A DNA stretch of 64,000 nucleotides. Origin: Trematomus loennbergii (taxonomy: Eukaryota; Chordata; Actinopteri; Perciformes; Nototheniidae). Location: assembly GCA_012861695.1 (NCBI GenBank), contig JAAOOA010000092.1, positions 434,001 through 498,000 of the forward strand, in the 5' to 3' direction. How positions within the stretch are numbered: position 1 is the first letter of the stretch; each line of letters starts with the position of its first letter. Shown here piece after piece: positions 32,640-43,870 of the stretch. Under the pieces are notes generated by a model. That model saw only the letters and a program-made list of their open reading frames with translations, did no database searches and was not told where the DNA came from. Position numbers and translations under genes: made by a program.

Positions 32640-35097
32640 TTACATGTTCAGATGCGTCATAAGAGCTGTGCGCGTGTCTTGCCCCCCAGCCTCAACAATG
32701 TCTGGCGCTGGCCCATCAAGCTGGGTCGCCGGTAAGGCAGTCCATTCCTCCCTGTACTCATCACCACGACGCTCACATAGGTTATGCAATACGCAACATG
32801 CTGCCACCTGGATTTTGATGTTGTCCATGTTGCAGTCGTTTCGCTTCATCAAGCACCGCCATCTGCCCTTCAGTCTGCCAAAAGCGTTCTCCACCACCAC
32901 TCGTGCTCGGCTTGTTTTGCGGTTGTACACATGTTGCTGGAGTGTGAGCCTTCCTTGGAAAGGTTTCATCAGCCATCTTTGCAGGGGGTAGGCTGAGTCA
33001 CCAAGGATATAGTAACCCACATCATGTCCACCAATATTCTTTGTTACATGAGGAAGTAGACCACCTCTATCCACACAACTAACCAGTGATGACAAGCTGA
33101 ACACTCTGCTATCATGCATGCTCCCTGGTAAGCCAACAAAAACACTCCAAAAGAGGCCCTTACCATCCACAACACCCTGCAGGATGACCGAGTGCCAGCC
33201 TTTGCGGTTGAAATACTCGTTGTGGTATTCCTCTGGTCTCAGAATAGGGATGTGTGATCCATCTACTGCACCTACACACTGTGGCACACCCCATCTGCCC
33301 TCAAAATATAACGCCATCTCCTCTAACTTCTCAGAGTTCGGCCATGGCATGAACTCAGGAAGGAGTAGGCTCACAACAGCGGAACAGAACTCCTGCACAC
33401 AGCAACACACCGTAGATCTGCCGACTCCAAACAAATGAGAGATGGTCCTGTACTCAGAGTTGGTCGCAAGTTTCCACAGTGCTATGGCGATTTTTTTAGG
33501 CACGGGTACACACTCCCGGTAGTTGGTGTTGCGTCTCCCCAACGTTGCTTCCAGGCGCATACAGAGCAGTTGAAAAGAGCACTTGGACATTCGGAAATCT
33601 TTGATCCACTCATCGGTGTACGTTGGCACCACCTTTTCCCACCAGGCCGATGTTCTATTGTTCACCCAGAGAAAGCGCGGGACACGACGCGTTCCATAGT
33701 ATTCGCATATCTGGAACACATACAAAGACACAAATTAGCCCTACATAACTCCATAAATCCTACATTAGATAGTATTAATGTGATTTACTGAACGTACCAT
33801 TGCTGTTCTTTGGGCGTGATAACGGTCATCCTCCTCAGCTGTCCTACGACGAAACATGTCCAGAGCGTGTGCTTGTCGCCGTCCAGTCCTTTTGTTAAAG
33901 CTCCCATATCATGCTTTTCCGGTTATTACCCGTCCCCTTGTGTGTTATGAAGGTTTTTATGCATGTAAACGGTGTGCAGAGTCAAAACCCTCAAAGTACA
34001 CCCTGTAGCGAGTAAAACTCTACCTCCCCAAAACGCCTCGTTGGAGATACGTCACTGGCCATTTGATTCTTCCGGGTACCGCCTGATGTCATGCGGTACC
34101 CGGAACGAAATGGACCAATCCCGAAGAGCCGTTACGTTACGTCCGCGGAGCCGTTACGTTAAGCCCCCGCTGATTGGTCCAAATTGACCGATCCACGGAC
34201 TTCCTCACACACACATCTGTGTGCAGGGAGCAGGCAGCTCAGCTGATTTCTCCTCCCTGGCTGCAGGCTGATAACAGACAGTTGGGATCGCGGCAAAATT
34301 CTCTCTGCAGACCCATTCTCACAGCGTTTATCAACCTTTTTCTTACTCAATATCAAGCCACACTTATTGTTTTTACTTCGGATGTGAGTTTGTGTGTGCT
34401 CAGGATGAGTTTGGCTGTGTTTCGCTATGTATCCTAAACAAGGAAACAACACCTCCACGGAGCTCAGCGCGATTCACAACGTCCCGACCAATCAGAGCAC
34501 ACTGTGCTCACAGGGAGGGTGGGGGCTGGAGCTTTGGGAGCTACAACGAGCCGTTAAAGGCAGAGAGTGAAATTCAGTGAATACACGTAGTTTACAGAGA
34601 TGCTGTATGAGAAACCAATGTGAGTTTGGAGAGATGCTGTATGAGAAACCAATGTGAGTTTGGAGAGATGCTGTATGAGAAACCAATGTGAGTTTGGAGA
34701 GATGCTGTATGAGAAACCAATGTGAGTTTGGAGAGATGCTGTATGAGAAACCAATGTGAGTTTGGAGAGATGCTGTATGAGAAACCAATGTGAGTTTGGA
34801 GAGATGCTGTATGAGAAACCAATGTGAGTTTGGAGAGATGCTGTATGAGAAACCAATGTGAGTTTGGAAAAATGCACAGTATAAATCTATTTTAGTATAC
34901 CTCAACAATGGAATTATGATCAGTGGAAATGGCCATGACACCTCTCCTTTAAGGCTTCTTAAACGCCTTCGCCTCCGAATCAGCATTGCTATTGCATTTG
35001 AATGGTCGTGTATTTGTGGCTGAGTTATTGGCTTAAATAACTCAGTTACGAAGCTGTGTAACACGAGCACCAAAACCACAACTTCAGTCAACTCCAT
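32640..35097 (-). CDS. PIF/Harbinger (HARBI1-like) transposase, split by a MITE
   Basis: The last exon, 33710-32640, is intact (356 codons) and has the DDE_Tnp_4 nuclease triad: D in VGAVDGSHI, D in ILGDSAYPL and E in VVENAFGRLKGRW. A helix-turn-helix-like segment (ISHLFGVGRSTV) precedes it. The exon before is 33857-33798 (MFRRRTAEEDD...), phase 0, GT-AG. Coding appears to start further upstream at ATG 35097 (or 35211): 35097-34953 and 33894-33858 join in frame once the TTAA element 33899-34948 and one TTAA are removed, giving about 438 residues. A shorter protein of 376 residues from ATG 33857 is still possible. In known elements the protein cuts at the TIRs with the Myb-like partner. Confidence 0.9.
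33899..34948. mobile_element. TTAA-flanked MITE inserted in the transposase exon
   Basis: Bounded by TTAA at 33895-33898 and 34949-34952. Termini AGCTCCCATATCATG and (inverse) AGGAGAGGTGTCATG are loosely inverted. Removing it with one TTAA restores an in-frame transposase exon, which fixes the boundaries independently. It contains a 34-bp minisatellite. About 34346-34375 is shared with 4275-4310. Confidence 0.85.
34597..34868. repeat. 34-bp minisatellite, 8 identical units
   Basis: The unit GAGATGCTGTATGAGAAACC plus AATGTGAGTTTGGA (34 bp) is repeated eight times with no difference visible, from 34597 to 34868. Identity across all units indicates recent expansion. On the - strand the array is open, with a 34-residue period (three units). 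Confidence 0.97.
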
Positions 35098-35436
35098 AGC
35101 GTGTCTGACTGAGGTCGGAAGGTAAACAGAAGCATACAGCGGAAGCGGAAGTTTTTTTTCTTCTTCTCTCGGTTTTTTGGCGGATTGCAACTTTAAGGTG
35201 CATACCGCCACCTACTGTACTCGCCGTGAAGTTGTTTGCAGCCTGCCAGGAAAAGCTAAGCAGAAGAAGAAGAAGTGACGTCAGCGGCTCATTTGCCTAA
35301 TCCACCCCCAGGAACTCATTTGGTGTGAACGCGATCTGCTTTAGTTCGTTAGAACTAAAAGAACTCTCATGAACTAAAGTTCTCAGGAACTACTGTGGGA
35401 AAAGTACTTGGTGTGAACGCGCCTAATGAGAACTAA

Positions 35437-36240
35437 GGCCCCGGCTCCACGGGGACGAAAACGGGTTGAATCCGCATATTTCTCATGCGTATAGCCCTCT
35501 AAGCTCGACGACGCCGTAAGGGAAACGTAGAAACAGACCCCGCAAACGACAACGGGTCCAAAGGTGGATAGATCTGGGAACGGAGCGCTCTGGGGGGTCC
35601 AACGGGGCCGTGGAGTCGCCTATACGGTCATTCGTTTTCATAGCCCCGCCTCTCCCCACCAGATTCAGATTCAGATTATTTATCTTTATCTCGATATGAA
35701 CATAAACGCGAGTGAAGTCTAATCTGACAGGACGGAGACACGCAGCTCCTCCGGCTGTGAAGCAGCGGGAGCAAAACACACACTTCAAATCAGATCACCA
35801 CCCTTAGCTATTTTAATTACCTCTCAAACTACCTAAACTAGTTATAAATATGTTTATTTTTACTGTCGGGTTTACTTACTGGATCAGCTGCTGCATGAGG
35901 AAGCATGAAGATTTAAACTTTAACACACATTGACCGGCGAAAAACTCTGCGCGGTTCCCTCCGCCCCCACCGCGGAGAAAAAACAGAAGTGCAGCCATGA
36001 CAACCATTCTTCTTCGCTGCTTTTGTGGAGGAAGTTGCTGCTTTTGTGGAGGAAGTTACAGCGCCACGTACAGGTTCGGCATATGTACTGCAGCTTTTCC
36101 AGCGGTTGGATGTAAACGGAGCCGTCTCGTGGAGCTTGACACAATCCGGTGTATATTGGGTGTGGTCGGAAGGTTTTTTGCGGTTGCGTTTGCGTTACTC
36201 CGATGCGTTTTGCCGTATTTGTCCTCGTGGAGCCGGGGCC
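35437..36240. mobile_element. PIF/Harbinger-type MITE with TAA target
   Basis: Termini GGCCCCGGCTCCACG and CGTGGAGCCGGGGCC, perfectly inverted. 3-bp duplication TAA (35434-35436, 36241-36243), the Harbinger target. 804 bp, no transposase. The segment 35920-36110 (GACCGGCGAAAAACTC, TGCTTTTGTGGAGGAAGTT, GGCATATGTACTGCAG) is related to the interior of the TTAA family (copies at 8745 and others). Confidence 0.88.
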
Positions 36241-36243
36241 TAA

Positions 36244-36589
36244 GTTTGTGACAAGATGAGAAGTCAACAGGTATTCACTCAGAGGGGGGTAGGTACTAAA
36301 TGCCACCCATTTACATGTAGGCAAACAAAGTCAAAAATCAACATACAGTAGAGGGGTGGGGGATGGTGAACGGTATGTGGGACACTGAAAAGTCTATGTA
36401 AAAAGCCTCAGTCACCTCAATTCATGTAATAAAAACATCTCAGGTCAGTAACACTGAAAGCTAAATGTGCAATACCATGTTCAGCTATGTTACTATTTAT
36501 AATGTTATTGTTGTTACAACAGAAGATGTTTTTCTTTATATTGAAGTTAAATGCATCAATCTGGTGCACTTTGAGGGCAAAATTAAGAG
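36244..36589. other. Intergenic
   Basis: It starts with the short sequence shared with about 27377-27440. No gene. Confidence 0.4.
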
Positions 36590-36800
36590 ATTTATGGATA
36601 CCGCTGGAAAAAGCTGCATATGCCGAGCCTGTACGTAGCGCTGTAACTTCCTCCACAAAAGCAACCTTCTGTTTATTCAACGTGGTGGGGGCCGAGGGAA
36701 CCGGGCCGAGTTTTTCGCCGGTCAACGTGTGTTAAAGTTTAAATCTTCCTTATTGAGCTTTAAAACAAATGAATAACGACTATATATTAATAAAATAAAC
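36590..36800 (-). repeat. Fragment related to the 35437-36240 MITE interior
   Basis: GCATATGCCGAGCCTGTACG, CTTCCTCCACAAAAGCA and TTTTTCGCCGGTCAACG match 35920-36090 in inverse orientation. It then continues TTATTGAGCTTTAAAACAAATGAATAACGACT as in the TTAA family. No termini. Confidence 0.65.
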
Positions 36801-36849
36801 ACAGGCTGTTGTTATGCCTGCTGTAACGTTAAATTACTCCGTTCTCCGC

Positions 36850-37175
36850 TTGTAATTATGCCATTACAAGCTTCATAGTTGTATTTATCATCTAAATTTG
36901 CCGAAACAAGTTTAATATTCTGAAAGCCAAGACTTTGTTTATTTGAAATCAGATGAAAACAAACTGTAACGGACCCTGCCGTGTTATCTATGATTACTAT
37001 ATGCCTTACTGTACATTCATAATTTCAGCCGGAGGGAGGGGGGCGGCGCTGCGGAAGAGCAGATTGCGAGAGAGGTGCCTGTCATCTTCCCTTTACAAGC
37101 TTCACAAATGTATTTATCGTGTGATTTTGGAAATAAAAGTTTCATATTCTGAAAGCCAAGACTTTGTTTTATATT
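36850..37175. repeat. Local direct duplication of about 90 bp
   Basis: TTACAAGCTTCA.A..TGTATTTATC...TATTCTGAAAGCCAAGACTTTGTTT occurs at 36863-36943 and again at 37093-37172, diverged. The second copy leads directly into the dispersed repeat at 37176. Confidence 0.65.
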
Positions 37176-37400
37176 ATACGTGGGTAGCTATGACGTCAGA
37201 AGGAGTTACCGTAAATGAGAGCTGCCGTAAAAGTGTTTCTAGGATTTCTAAACGAACTATTACAGCTGTTATAAAGCATTAAATAAAAAGTCATGAAAGA
37301 GATAAGGAGGAGAAAAGGTTTAAGGAAGTAAGCAATGAATACAGAATGTCGAAATCCTCTGTTTCACGCGATGTCGAACATTGAAGACAGAGGACGGCGG
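37176..37400 (+). repeat. Dispersed repeat, uninterrupted copy
   Basis: Reverse-complement relative of 1349-1526 plus 3896-3962, here without the 2.4-kb insertion. It serves as the empty-site reference. Confidence 0.7.
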
Positions 37401-37664
37401 TCCCCCAATCTACACAGCAGGAGAAAGAAGATCATAAAGCAGATCGGAGGAGACATCACGATCTTCCCACATTAGTGCAATTCACCTATACTTAACCCCA
37501 AATAAAAGAACCCAATAAAAACAGTTGTTAAATAATAGTGAAGTCACGTTGTAATAATAACTCATCTCTCGGTTTGAGTGTTCTTTTTCTGCTTTGCCAA
37601 AAGCACTGTGTCAAGTGTCTCGTGACTATTTCTCTTAGCGGATGCATGTCAATTTAAATCAATA
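37401..37664. other. Intergenic, no gene
   Basis: Nothing recognised. Confidence 0.4.
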
Positions 37665-37830
37665 AAAACAATTTCTAAATCCATAAAAGCATTTCAATTA
37701 AGATTGGGAGTCATGTCGTAACTTTGTTGAGAATGTGGCCATGTAATAAGCGGGATAATTTGCAGCGACTTGGTCATTGTGGGGAAAAATAACACCCAGG
37801 GATCCTGATCGTTTTAATGAAGTTGAATAC
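37665..37830 (+). repeat. Fragment of the CAGTGTTGGGC hAT family interior
   Basis: CATTTCAATTAAGATTGGGAGTC ... GGCCATGTAATAAGC matches 60945-61005 inside the complete element 59730-61276. No ends are present. Confidence 0.6.
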
Positions 37831-38362
37831 AGAATATTCATATTTGTCAGTGATTTCATGTCAATTCGGCGAACATAAACATAAATGATCGTGGTGAAGA
37901 TGATGATTAAATTAGGATTAAAAATCGGGAGAGCCGGCTGCATTTCCTCTCGTTCGTTTTTTTCGACTAAACAACATTATTTTGTTAAATAACAACATGG
38001 TGATGTTTTGTAAATGATTACATGTCTTATTTAGCACAGACTATGATCCTATCCGTGACATATGGATCTTAACAAAGATCCGCTATACAGTAGTACCAGA
38101 CATACTGTACATCCAGCTTACTGTATCGAAGTTGATTTCACATGAGCTCCAGTGTGGAACCCCACTGCACCCCCTGGTGGATCAATGATCCATTGCAGCT
38201 GGCTTCACAATAATTAAATGTATTTATCACGGGGGCAGTATCAAGTCAGACTGGGGGCCGGCTCTTCATCGCGAACCTTTCACGGGCCGATCACGGACCG
38301 TGCACGAGCCAACCACGACCCTCGCGTTTCAAACTGTCCTAAATAAGACGCTCCATCTGTAT
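37831..38362. other. Intergenic, no gene
   Basis: Nothing recognised. The sequence around 38260-38330 is CpG-containing. Confidence 0.4.
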
Positions 38363-39340
38363 CATGCTATATTTGAACAATATATTGTAGGGCCATACCT
38401 ATATAAAGTATATAAATATAGTTGTTTTTTTCAAAATACCAAACAGATCCTGCATTTTAGCCATGCCTCATTTCGCTCCATTTGCTCTTTCCAGCACTGT
38501 TTTTGCAGGGGGCTGATTCTGTGAGCTGCAGCTGACCACGCCCCCCTGCAGGAGAGGGGAGCGTGCTCTGAACAGCTGCTGGGCTGTCAGAAGAGGGGGG
38601 AGATCTCCGTCCTCCGTGTTTTATTATATTATTATTTCGAGTCGTTATTCATTTGTTTTAAAGCTCAATAAATAACAAAGAAGACCTTTGACCGGCACTT
38701 TTCTAATTTTGTCCGGAAGATTAAAACTTTAATGGACATCTTGACCGGCGAAAAAAAATAACTGAAACTCTGCCGCACGGTCCCCTCGTTCCTTGGAAGA
38801 GGCGGAGAGGTGGGTGTTTGTCATCTGCTGGTGGACTAACCGGAGAGAATTACAGTGCTTGCCTCGACGGGGAGGGATTGCATTGAATTACAGCAGCAGG
38901 AGCAAACGCTTGCCTCGGGGAGGGAGAAAAAGAGCCACAGCGGAGAATAAACAGAAGGGCAACCATGGCAACCATGCGCGGGAAGTCTTCTTCGCTGCTT
39001 TTGTGGCAGACTACAGCGCCACTTACAGGCCTGGCATATGTACTACAGCGTCTCCAGCGCTTTCGAGCGGCAATGGCCGGCCGTGGCCCAACCCCACATT
39101 CCCCTGATAGGTGGAGAGTTGGCCCAATAGCCGTAGCGCCTCCGTCCTGACGTCAGTAACGTGTTCAAATCTGGATCAGTTTTTATCAGATCCGTTGCAG
39201 CCCCGTTTTTAGAGATTTGGGTATGGAGGAAAATAGAGAGGGTTGTGTTTTCTGACACTTGGTGAGTTCCCTGGAACACCGGGGACACATATTCATGTAT
39301 AAAAGATGTACAAAAGTGCATTTTGCATGATAGGTCCCCT
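38363..39340 (-). mobile_element. TTAA-flanked MITE family, copy C
   Basis: Inverse orientation relative to copies A, B and D. The end GCATGATAGGTCCCCT is followed by TTAA (39341-39344). The other terminus is degraded upstream of ATCATGCTATATTTGAACAA. The whole interior matches copies A and D. Confidence 0.75.
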
Positions 39341-39344
39341 TTAA

Positions 39345-40540
39345 ATAAAATCATCACTCACGCCGAATGTGATGTTCCATGGCTGAAAAAAATGTTGTCT
39401 CCCCATTGTACTTTCCAGAACTTAGTGTCTGCCTCTGCAGAATGAGTTTCTTGCAAAAAAACACAATTTGCTTTTTGTTCCTTACAAAAAAGAAAATTGC
39501 CTTATGTTTTTTAGCCCCCTAGCATTTAAGGATATAAAAGATAACATTGAAAGAGTAAAGATAGAATCCTTAAGAAAATGCGCAAAAGAATGCTATATCG
39601 ATGCGAGGGAGTGAGTAACGTAGCCCTTAACAAACATATTCAGTATATAGCTCACAACATTTTGAATATAACCTGAGTAAAGTCCAATCCTAAAAACACT
39701 CAAACTGAGAACTTCAGCATACCTACTGAGGACAGAAACCCGCTCCCTGTCCCTCCAGCTAATTACTGCGGTGTTTTCACATTATTCCGGGTCCACTCTT
39801 TTGTTGTCAATCAGCTCAAAGCCTTTCTTCAGAAGGCTCTCTTCCCCTTTCTCCTGGCTTATTGAACCAGTGGCCACAGTTTGGAGCGAGCCTCCTGGCC
39901 CTCCTTGGAGAAATCCTCTTTGAAACGAATGTGCATCTCGCTGCAGACTCTCGCATCTTTGGACTTTTTCCAGACCTCATCACGAACAGTCCTCACCCCG
40001 AACTGAATGATGCTAGACCGCGGTGTGTTGTTGGAGGTAGCTGCATTACCCTTTATTCCCAGCCGATGGACAGTGTCCACTGAGTCACGCAGCTTTTCCA
40101 CAGACAGCAGAACAACTCTTGTGAGTATCCCGATCACAGCTTCTCTTGTGTTTTCTCCTTCTTTTTCAGGCAGACCATTCATCCTCAGATTCCACCTCCG
40201 TTTGTAGCGGGCTTGCTCCTCGCCAGACTTACGTAAGTGTTATCTTTCAGAAGATCATCAAACTTTTTCTGAAGAGCAGAAATGTCTTTCTTATTTTCTT
40301 TAGCTGCTTCAGTGTTTGCTTCAATGCGTTGAAGTGCTGCTGCTGTCCTCTGCCATTTGTGTTTCGCCATGAACCTTCGATTTCTTTGGATTCGGTCCTT
40401 TAGTTGGTGTGTGGTCCCAATACATTTTTTGTCCCTTAGAGTTGTCCGCTTCCATGTCGATGTCCTCGATATCCGACTCGTAACACGCCTCACGGAGAAC
40501 TTTTATGTTGTAATCGTGGTCGGTCATGCTAGCAGGCACT
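39345..40540 (-). pseudogene. L1-type LINE relic: ORF1 and start of ORF2
   Basis: On the - strand a start region (MTDHDYNIKVLREACYESD, 40529 on) and a coiled-coil stretch (40330-40230) lead to the ORF1p RNA-binding part (40182-39859): DTVHRLGIK, RSSIIQFGVRTVRDEVWKKS, MHIRFKEDFSKEGQEARSKL, LWPLVQ. Beyond it, about 39500-39370, is the ORF2 endonuclease start (a QETHS-type motif followed by WKVQWGDNIFFSHGTSHSA). The relic stops at the TTAA of MITE copy C. Frameshifts separate the parts. Confidence 0.8.
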
Positions 40541-40914
40541 TTATGTCAAAAGTGTTGGTAACTGGAGAATTAAAGTAAAATGTGACTATTTAAGCTTCTA
40601 TAATAACTATCATGTATCATGAATAAGCTATTGCCTGTCAGTTTTACAGTCAAGGACTAAAATCTAAACTTTTTGCAACGTTGTTACTTCTCACTCCGCC
40701 AGCCACGTCTCATGCAGTCGAGCCTCCAGAGCAAGTCGGACAAAATTACTAACCATCATGCAACACACTAGCAAGACGGCAGTCGCAATTGTGCAGGTCT
40801 GCGTCGGTCTCGCTCATCTCAAACGAGCCTAATATGATTGGCGGCGATTTCATTTGAACGGGACGGCGTAAACAAGAAGCATTCGGACCCAAGTAGATGG
40901 AAGGAATGAGGTAT
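40541..40914. other. Intergenic, no gene
   Basis: Nothing recognised. Confidence 0.35.
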
Positions 40915-41057
40915 TTGCGGTCTACATGACAGAGAAGAGACTGTCAAGTTTGGCTGTACTCAGCATTGAATCAAAACGCACTAAAGCTTTGGATCTCAAT
41001 CAGTGTGTGAGGCGTTTTGCTGAACAAGATGGTAATCGCCTCATTCAGCTGTTATAG
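40915..41057 (+). pseudogene. hAT transposase C-terminal fragment
   Basis: The frame reads MTEKRLSSLAVLSIESKRTK then LDLNQCVRRFA and stops at 41055. This resembles the very end of the dimerisation domain (RLSxLAxLSIE) of hAT transposases and related domesticated proteins. No ends of an element are visible nearby. Confidence 0.55.
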
Positions 41058-41244
41058 GCATGCCAACTTGATGCTCTGCTCACGGATGATCATAAAAAAC
41101 TGTTAAGATGATTAACTTGTATGTGTGTATATATATTTTTTTCTTTGTGGGATCTTCCCCCAAAAAACAGTTTTAAGTCCTGAGGAAGTCAAATAAGATG
41201 GTGTGTAAAACTACACTGCCTAGCCAAAAAAAAAGTAACCACTT

Positions 41245-41575
41245 TGATTTAACTGTGAAGGAGGTCAGCCAGATAGGTGAGGGCCAGGTTGCGGAGGGCT
41301 TTGTGAGTGAGCAGGAGGTGTTTGTATTCAATTCAGGATTGAACAGGAGCCAGAGCAGTTGGATGAGGATGGGGGTGATGTTGTCTGAGGACTTGGTGCG
41401 GGTGATGATCCTGGCAGCAGAGTACTGAATGATATGGAGTTTATTGGGGAGTTTGATGGGAAGGCCAGAGAGGACAACATTACAGTCGTCGAGACGGGAT
41501 GTGACGAATGCGTGAACCAGAACTTCTGTACTAGAAAGGGATGTGCGGAGCCTGGAGATGGAGACTAATCAAAAG
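41245..41575 (-). pseudogene. L2-like LINE C-terminal fragment
   Basis: In reverse complement a degenerate frame carries [21 protein letters not shown] (about 41560-41490) and further C-terminal pieces down to about 41250, the same region as in 25519-24965. Several stops. Confidence 0.6.
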
Positions 41576-41725
41576 TAGGATGACGTAAAAAGTCTTACCA
41601 GAAAATGTTGCAGATTTATTGGAAACAGAGGAGGTGGCAGCCGCCCCCATTTTTGATAGATAGATACAGTACTTAATTACATGATACATTGTTACAAAAA
41701 ATTTTATGTCAGTTTAACAACTTAA

Positions 41726-43132
41726 AGGTCTCATGCTATTTTTAGGCATATATTATAGGTCTCAGATATATAACAAATATATAAAAAACATGTCTATGAA
41801 GTGTTTTGCTCAAAATACAAAACAGATCACCAATTCTAGCCATGCCTCATAACCCTTTATTTCAGCCCTGTTACTAATGGCGCGTTTCCACTACACGGCC
41901 TCGCTCGGCCTCGCTCGGTATGGCTAGGCCTCGTTAGGACTGGCTCACTTTATGGCACATTTCCATTACAGTTTAGGAACTGGGGTAGTATCTATAGTAA
42001 CGCAGTGTAGGCGGAGCCGTGACGTCATCTTCAATGAGAACCCCAGAAAAACAACACAGCCGTTAGCTGTTAGCACTCAGAGCTCACAGCTCCTTATATA
42101 TGTTCAGAACTAGACACAAGTTAAACAAGTACAAACCACAGACTGCCTGTGTCATGGAGAATACAGTCGCTGCTTATTTATGTCTGTATAGGCCGTTGTT
42201 GTGAGTGTGGACGGTCGGAGCATAAAACTGCGTTGGCTTAGCCAATCTCCATTTAGAAAACACGCATTTTAAAGGTGTTTCGCCTGCCGTCTGTCTGCAG
42301 ACTTGTCAAAGCATTAATTCATGGTTTTTACTAACCGTATCAGTATGTTTTACTTCGGCATCATTTTGAAACGTGTATTACAATTAAATCACGGTCAAAT
42401 ATGTCCATCTGTTGTAGTTGTAGCCCCCTTGCCAGCGAGTCTCTCTCTAGTTTAACATACTCAGCCCGACTCAGCCTCGTTGTCTCTGGCCCTGGACCCA
42501 CGATTTTATGAGGCCAGAAAAACTGTGAATTAGGACCCGCCGGCCGGTACTAGGCCAAGTGGAAACGCAACCAAAAACGGGCCGCTGACGTCACAGCCCT
42601 CTTAAACCGGGCTCCGCGCTGTAGTGGAAACTTTTTTTTTTTAAATAAAGAAGAGGGGGCGGAGCTTATGCCTGCTCATGTGGGAAAATTCTACCCAGAT
42701 ACAGCTAAACGCTGCCATTATTAAACACCATATCATGTTCAAAACTACATCAAGGATTATTTCTGAAACATTATGAGCTCAAATGCCTTTTCTCTTGCGG
42801 GTTTATCACAAGGTGAGTTCCTTTTTATATCCTGCTTTTTTTATACATACTTTCTCCAGTACAGGTTAGCAGTGTTAGCGATGCTTGCTATGTAAATAAA
42901 GACCATATTACTTCCAAAACACGTCCTAAGCTTCTAAAGCCAGCCCACATTTCCGATATTACGTCAGCAAATCTGGATCAGCTCTGTTGAACCCCCGTTT
43001 TTAGAGATTTGGGTACGGAGGAAAAGAGAGAGGGTTTTGTTTTCTGACACTTTGTGAGTTCCCTGGACACACCGGGAACACATATTTAGGTATAAAAGAC
43101 ATCAAAAAGTGCATTTGCATGATAGGAGACCT
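41726..43132 (-). mobile_element. TTAA-flanked MITE family, divergent copy E (interrupted)
   Basis: TTAA at 41722-41725 and 43133-43136. Ends AGGTCTCATGC and GCATGATAGGAGAC. The interior at 41800-41870 and 42960-43100 matches copies C and D in the same orientation as copy C. Interrupted by the element at 41878-42631. Confidence 0.7.
41878..42631. mobile_element. MITE with GTTTCCACTACA termini, nested in copy E
   Basis: Left TGGCGCGTTTCCACTACACG, right (inverse) GTTTCCACTACAGCGCGG, followed by a T-run. The last bases of the right terminus and any target duplication are obscured. No ORF. Confidence 0.55.
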
Positions 43133-43318
43133 TTAAATACATATTCCCTATCTTCAGTGTCAGTGTGCTATGACATAATCAGCATCACTTGGCTACAGTT
43201 AAGCAGCCAACGTTGACCTCTGCTGTTAGTTCTTAGTACTGAAACCTGCTTTACTCTACTATATACCTACTAAACGCTGCTCTAATCCACAGCCTGCATG
43301 TTCTCTGTGTGTTGAGGG

Positions 43319-43862
43319 CTGAGGTGGGAGAAGTACTCAGATCTTGTACTTAAGTAAAAGTAGAAGTACCAGAGTGAAGGAATACTCTGTTACATGTAAA
43401 GGTCCTGCATTCAAAAATGTTCTCAATTAAAAGTACAAAAGTATTAGCATCAAAATATACTTAAAGTACCAAGAGTAAAAGTAGTCATTGTGCAGATTGG
43501 TCCATTTCAGAATAATATATATGATATGTTTTATAATGATTGATCATGAAAGTGTTCTCAAAGCTGGTAAAGGTGCAGCTAGTTTGAATGACTTTGTATA
43601 CTGCAGGGTAGCTTGTGGATTTACTCCAGGTGGAACTAAAGTCTGATTTAACACTTGATTATATTTCACATCATTCATCCACATCTGTAAAGTAACTAAA
43701 GGGATTAAATACATGTAGTGGAGGAAAAGTACACCATTTACCTCTTAATTGTAGTGGAGTAGAAGTAAACAGTAATATACAATACAACAATTTAAAAAGT
43801 ACCTCAAAAGTGTACTTAAGTACAGTATTTGAGTAAATGTACTTCATTACTTCGCATCTCTG
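43319..43862. mobile_element. hAT MITE (GTACTCAGATC family), second copy
   Basis: Same family as 14852-15424. Ends CTGAGGTGGGAG and GCATCTCTG are slightly mutated. The 8-bp duplication GTTGAGGG / GCTGAGGG (43311-43318, 43863-43870) has one mismatch. It lies directly upstream of the first arhgef10l exon. Confidence 0.85.
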
Positions 43863-43870
43863 GCTGAGGG

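Larger units (their letters stand above)
28928..35424. mobile_element. 6.5-kb PIF/Harbinger transposon with both genes
   Basis: Termini AGGTGCGTTCACACC and GGTGTGAACGCGCCT (14 of 15 match inverted), flanked by AAT (28925-28927, 35425-35427). Subterminal copies of GCGTTCACACC occur inside both ends (about 29000 and 35321). It has the two-gene Harbinger layout: a Myb/SANT-like gene on the + strand (29243-30889) and a DDE transposase on the - strand (35097-32640), convergent. A SINE (30899 on) and a TTAA element (33899-34948) are inserted inside. Apart from that second insertion both genes are open. Confidence 0.92.

Noticed and set aside
34554..34877. Short - strand frames in the minisatellite as separate genes
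   Set aside because: They are shifted readings of the 34-bp repeat. Only the longer frame joined to the transposase exon was kept, as a finding.
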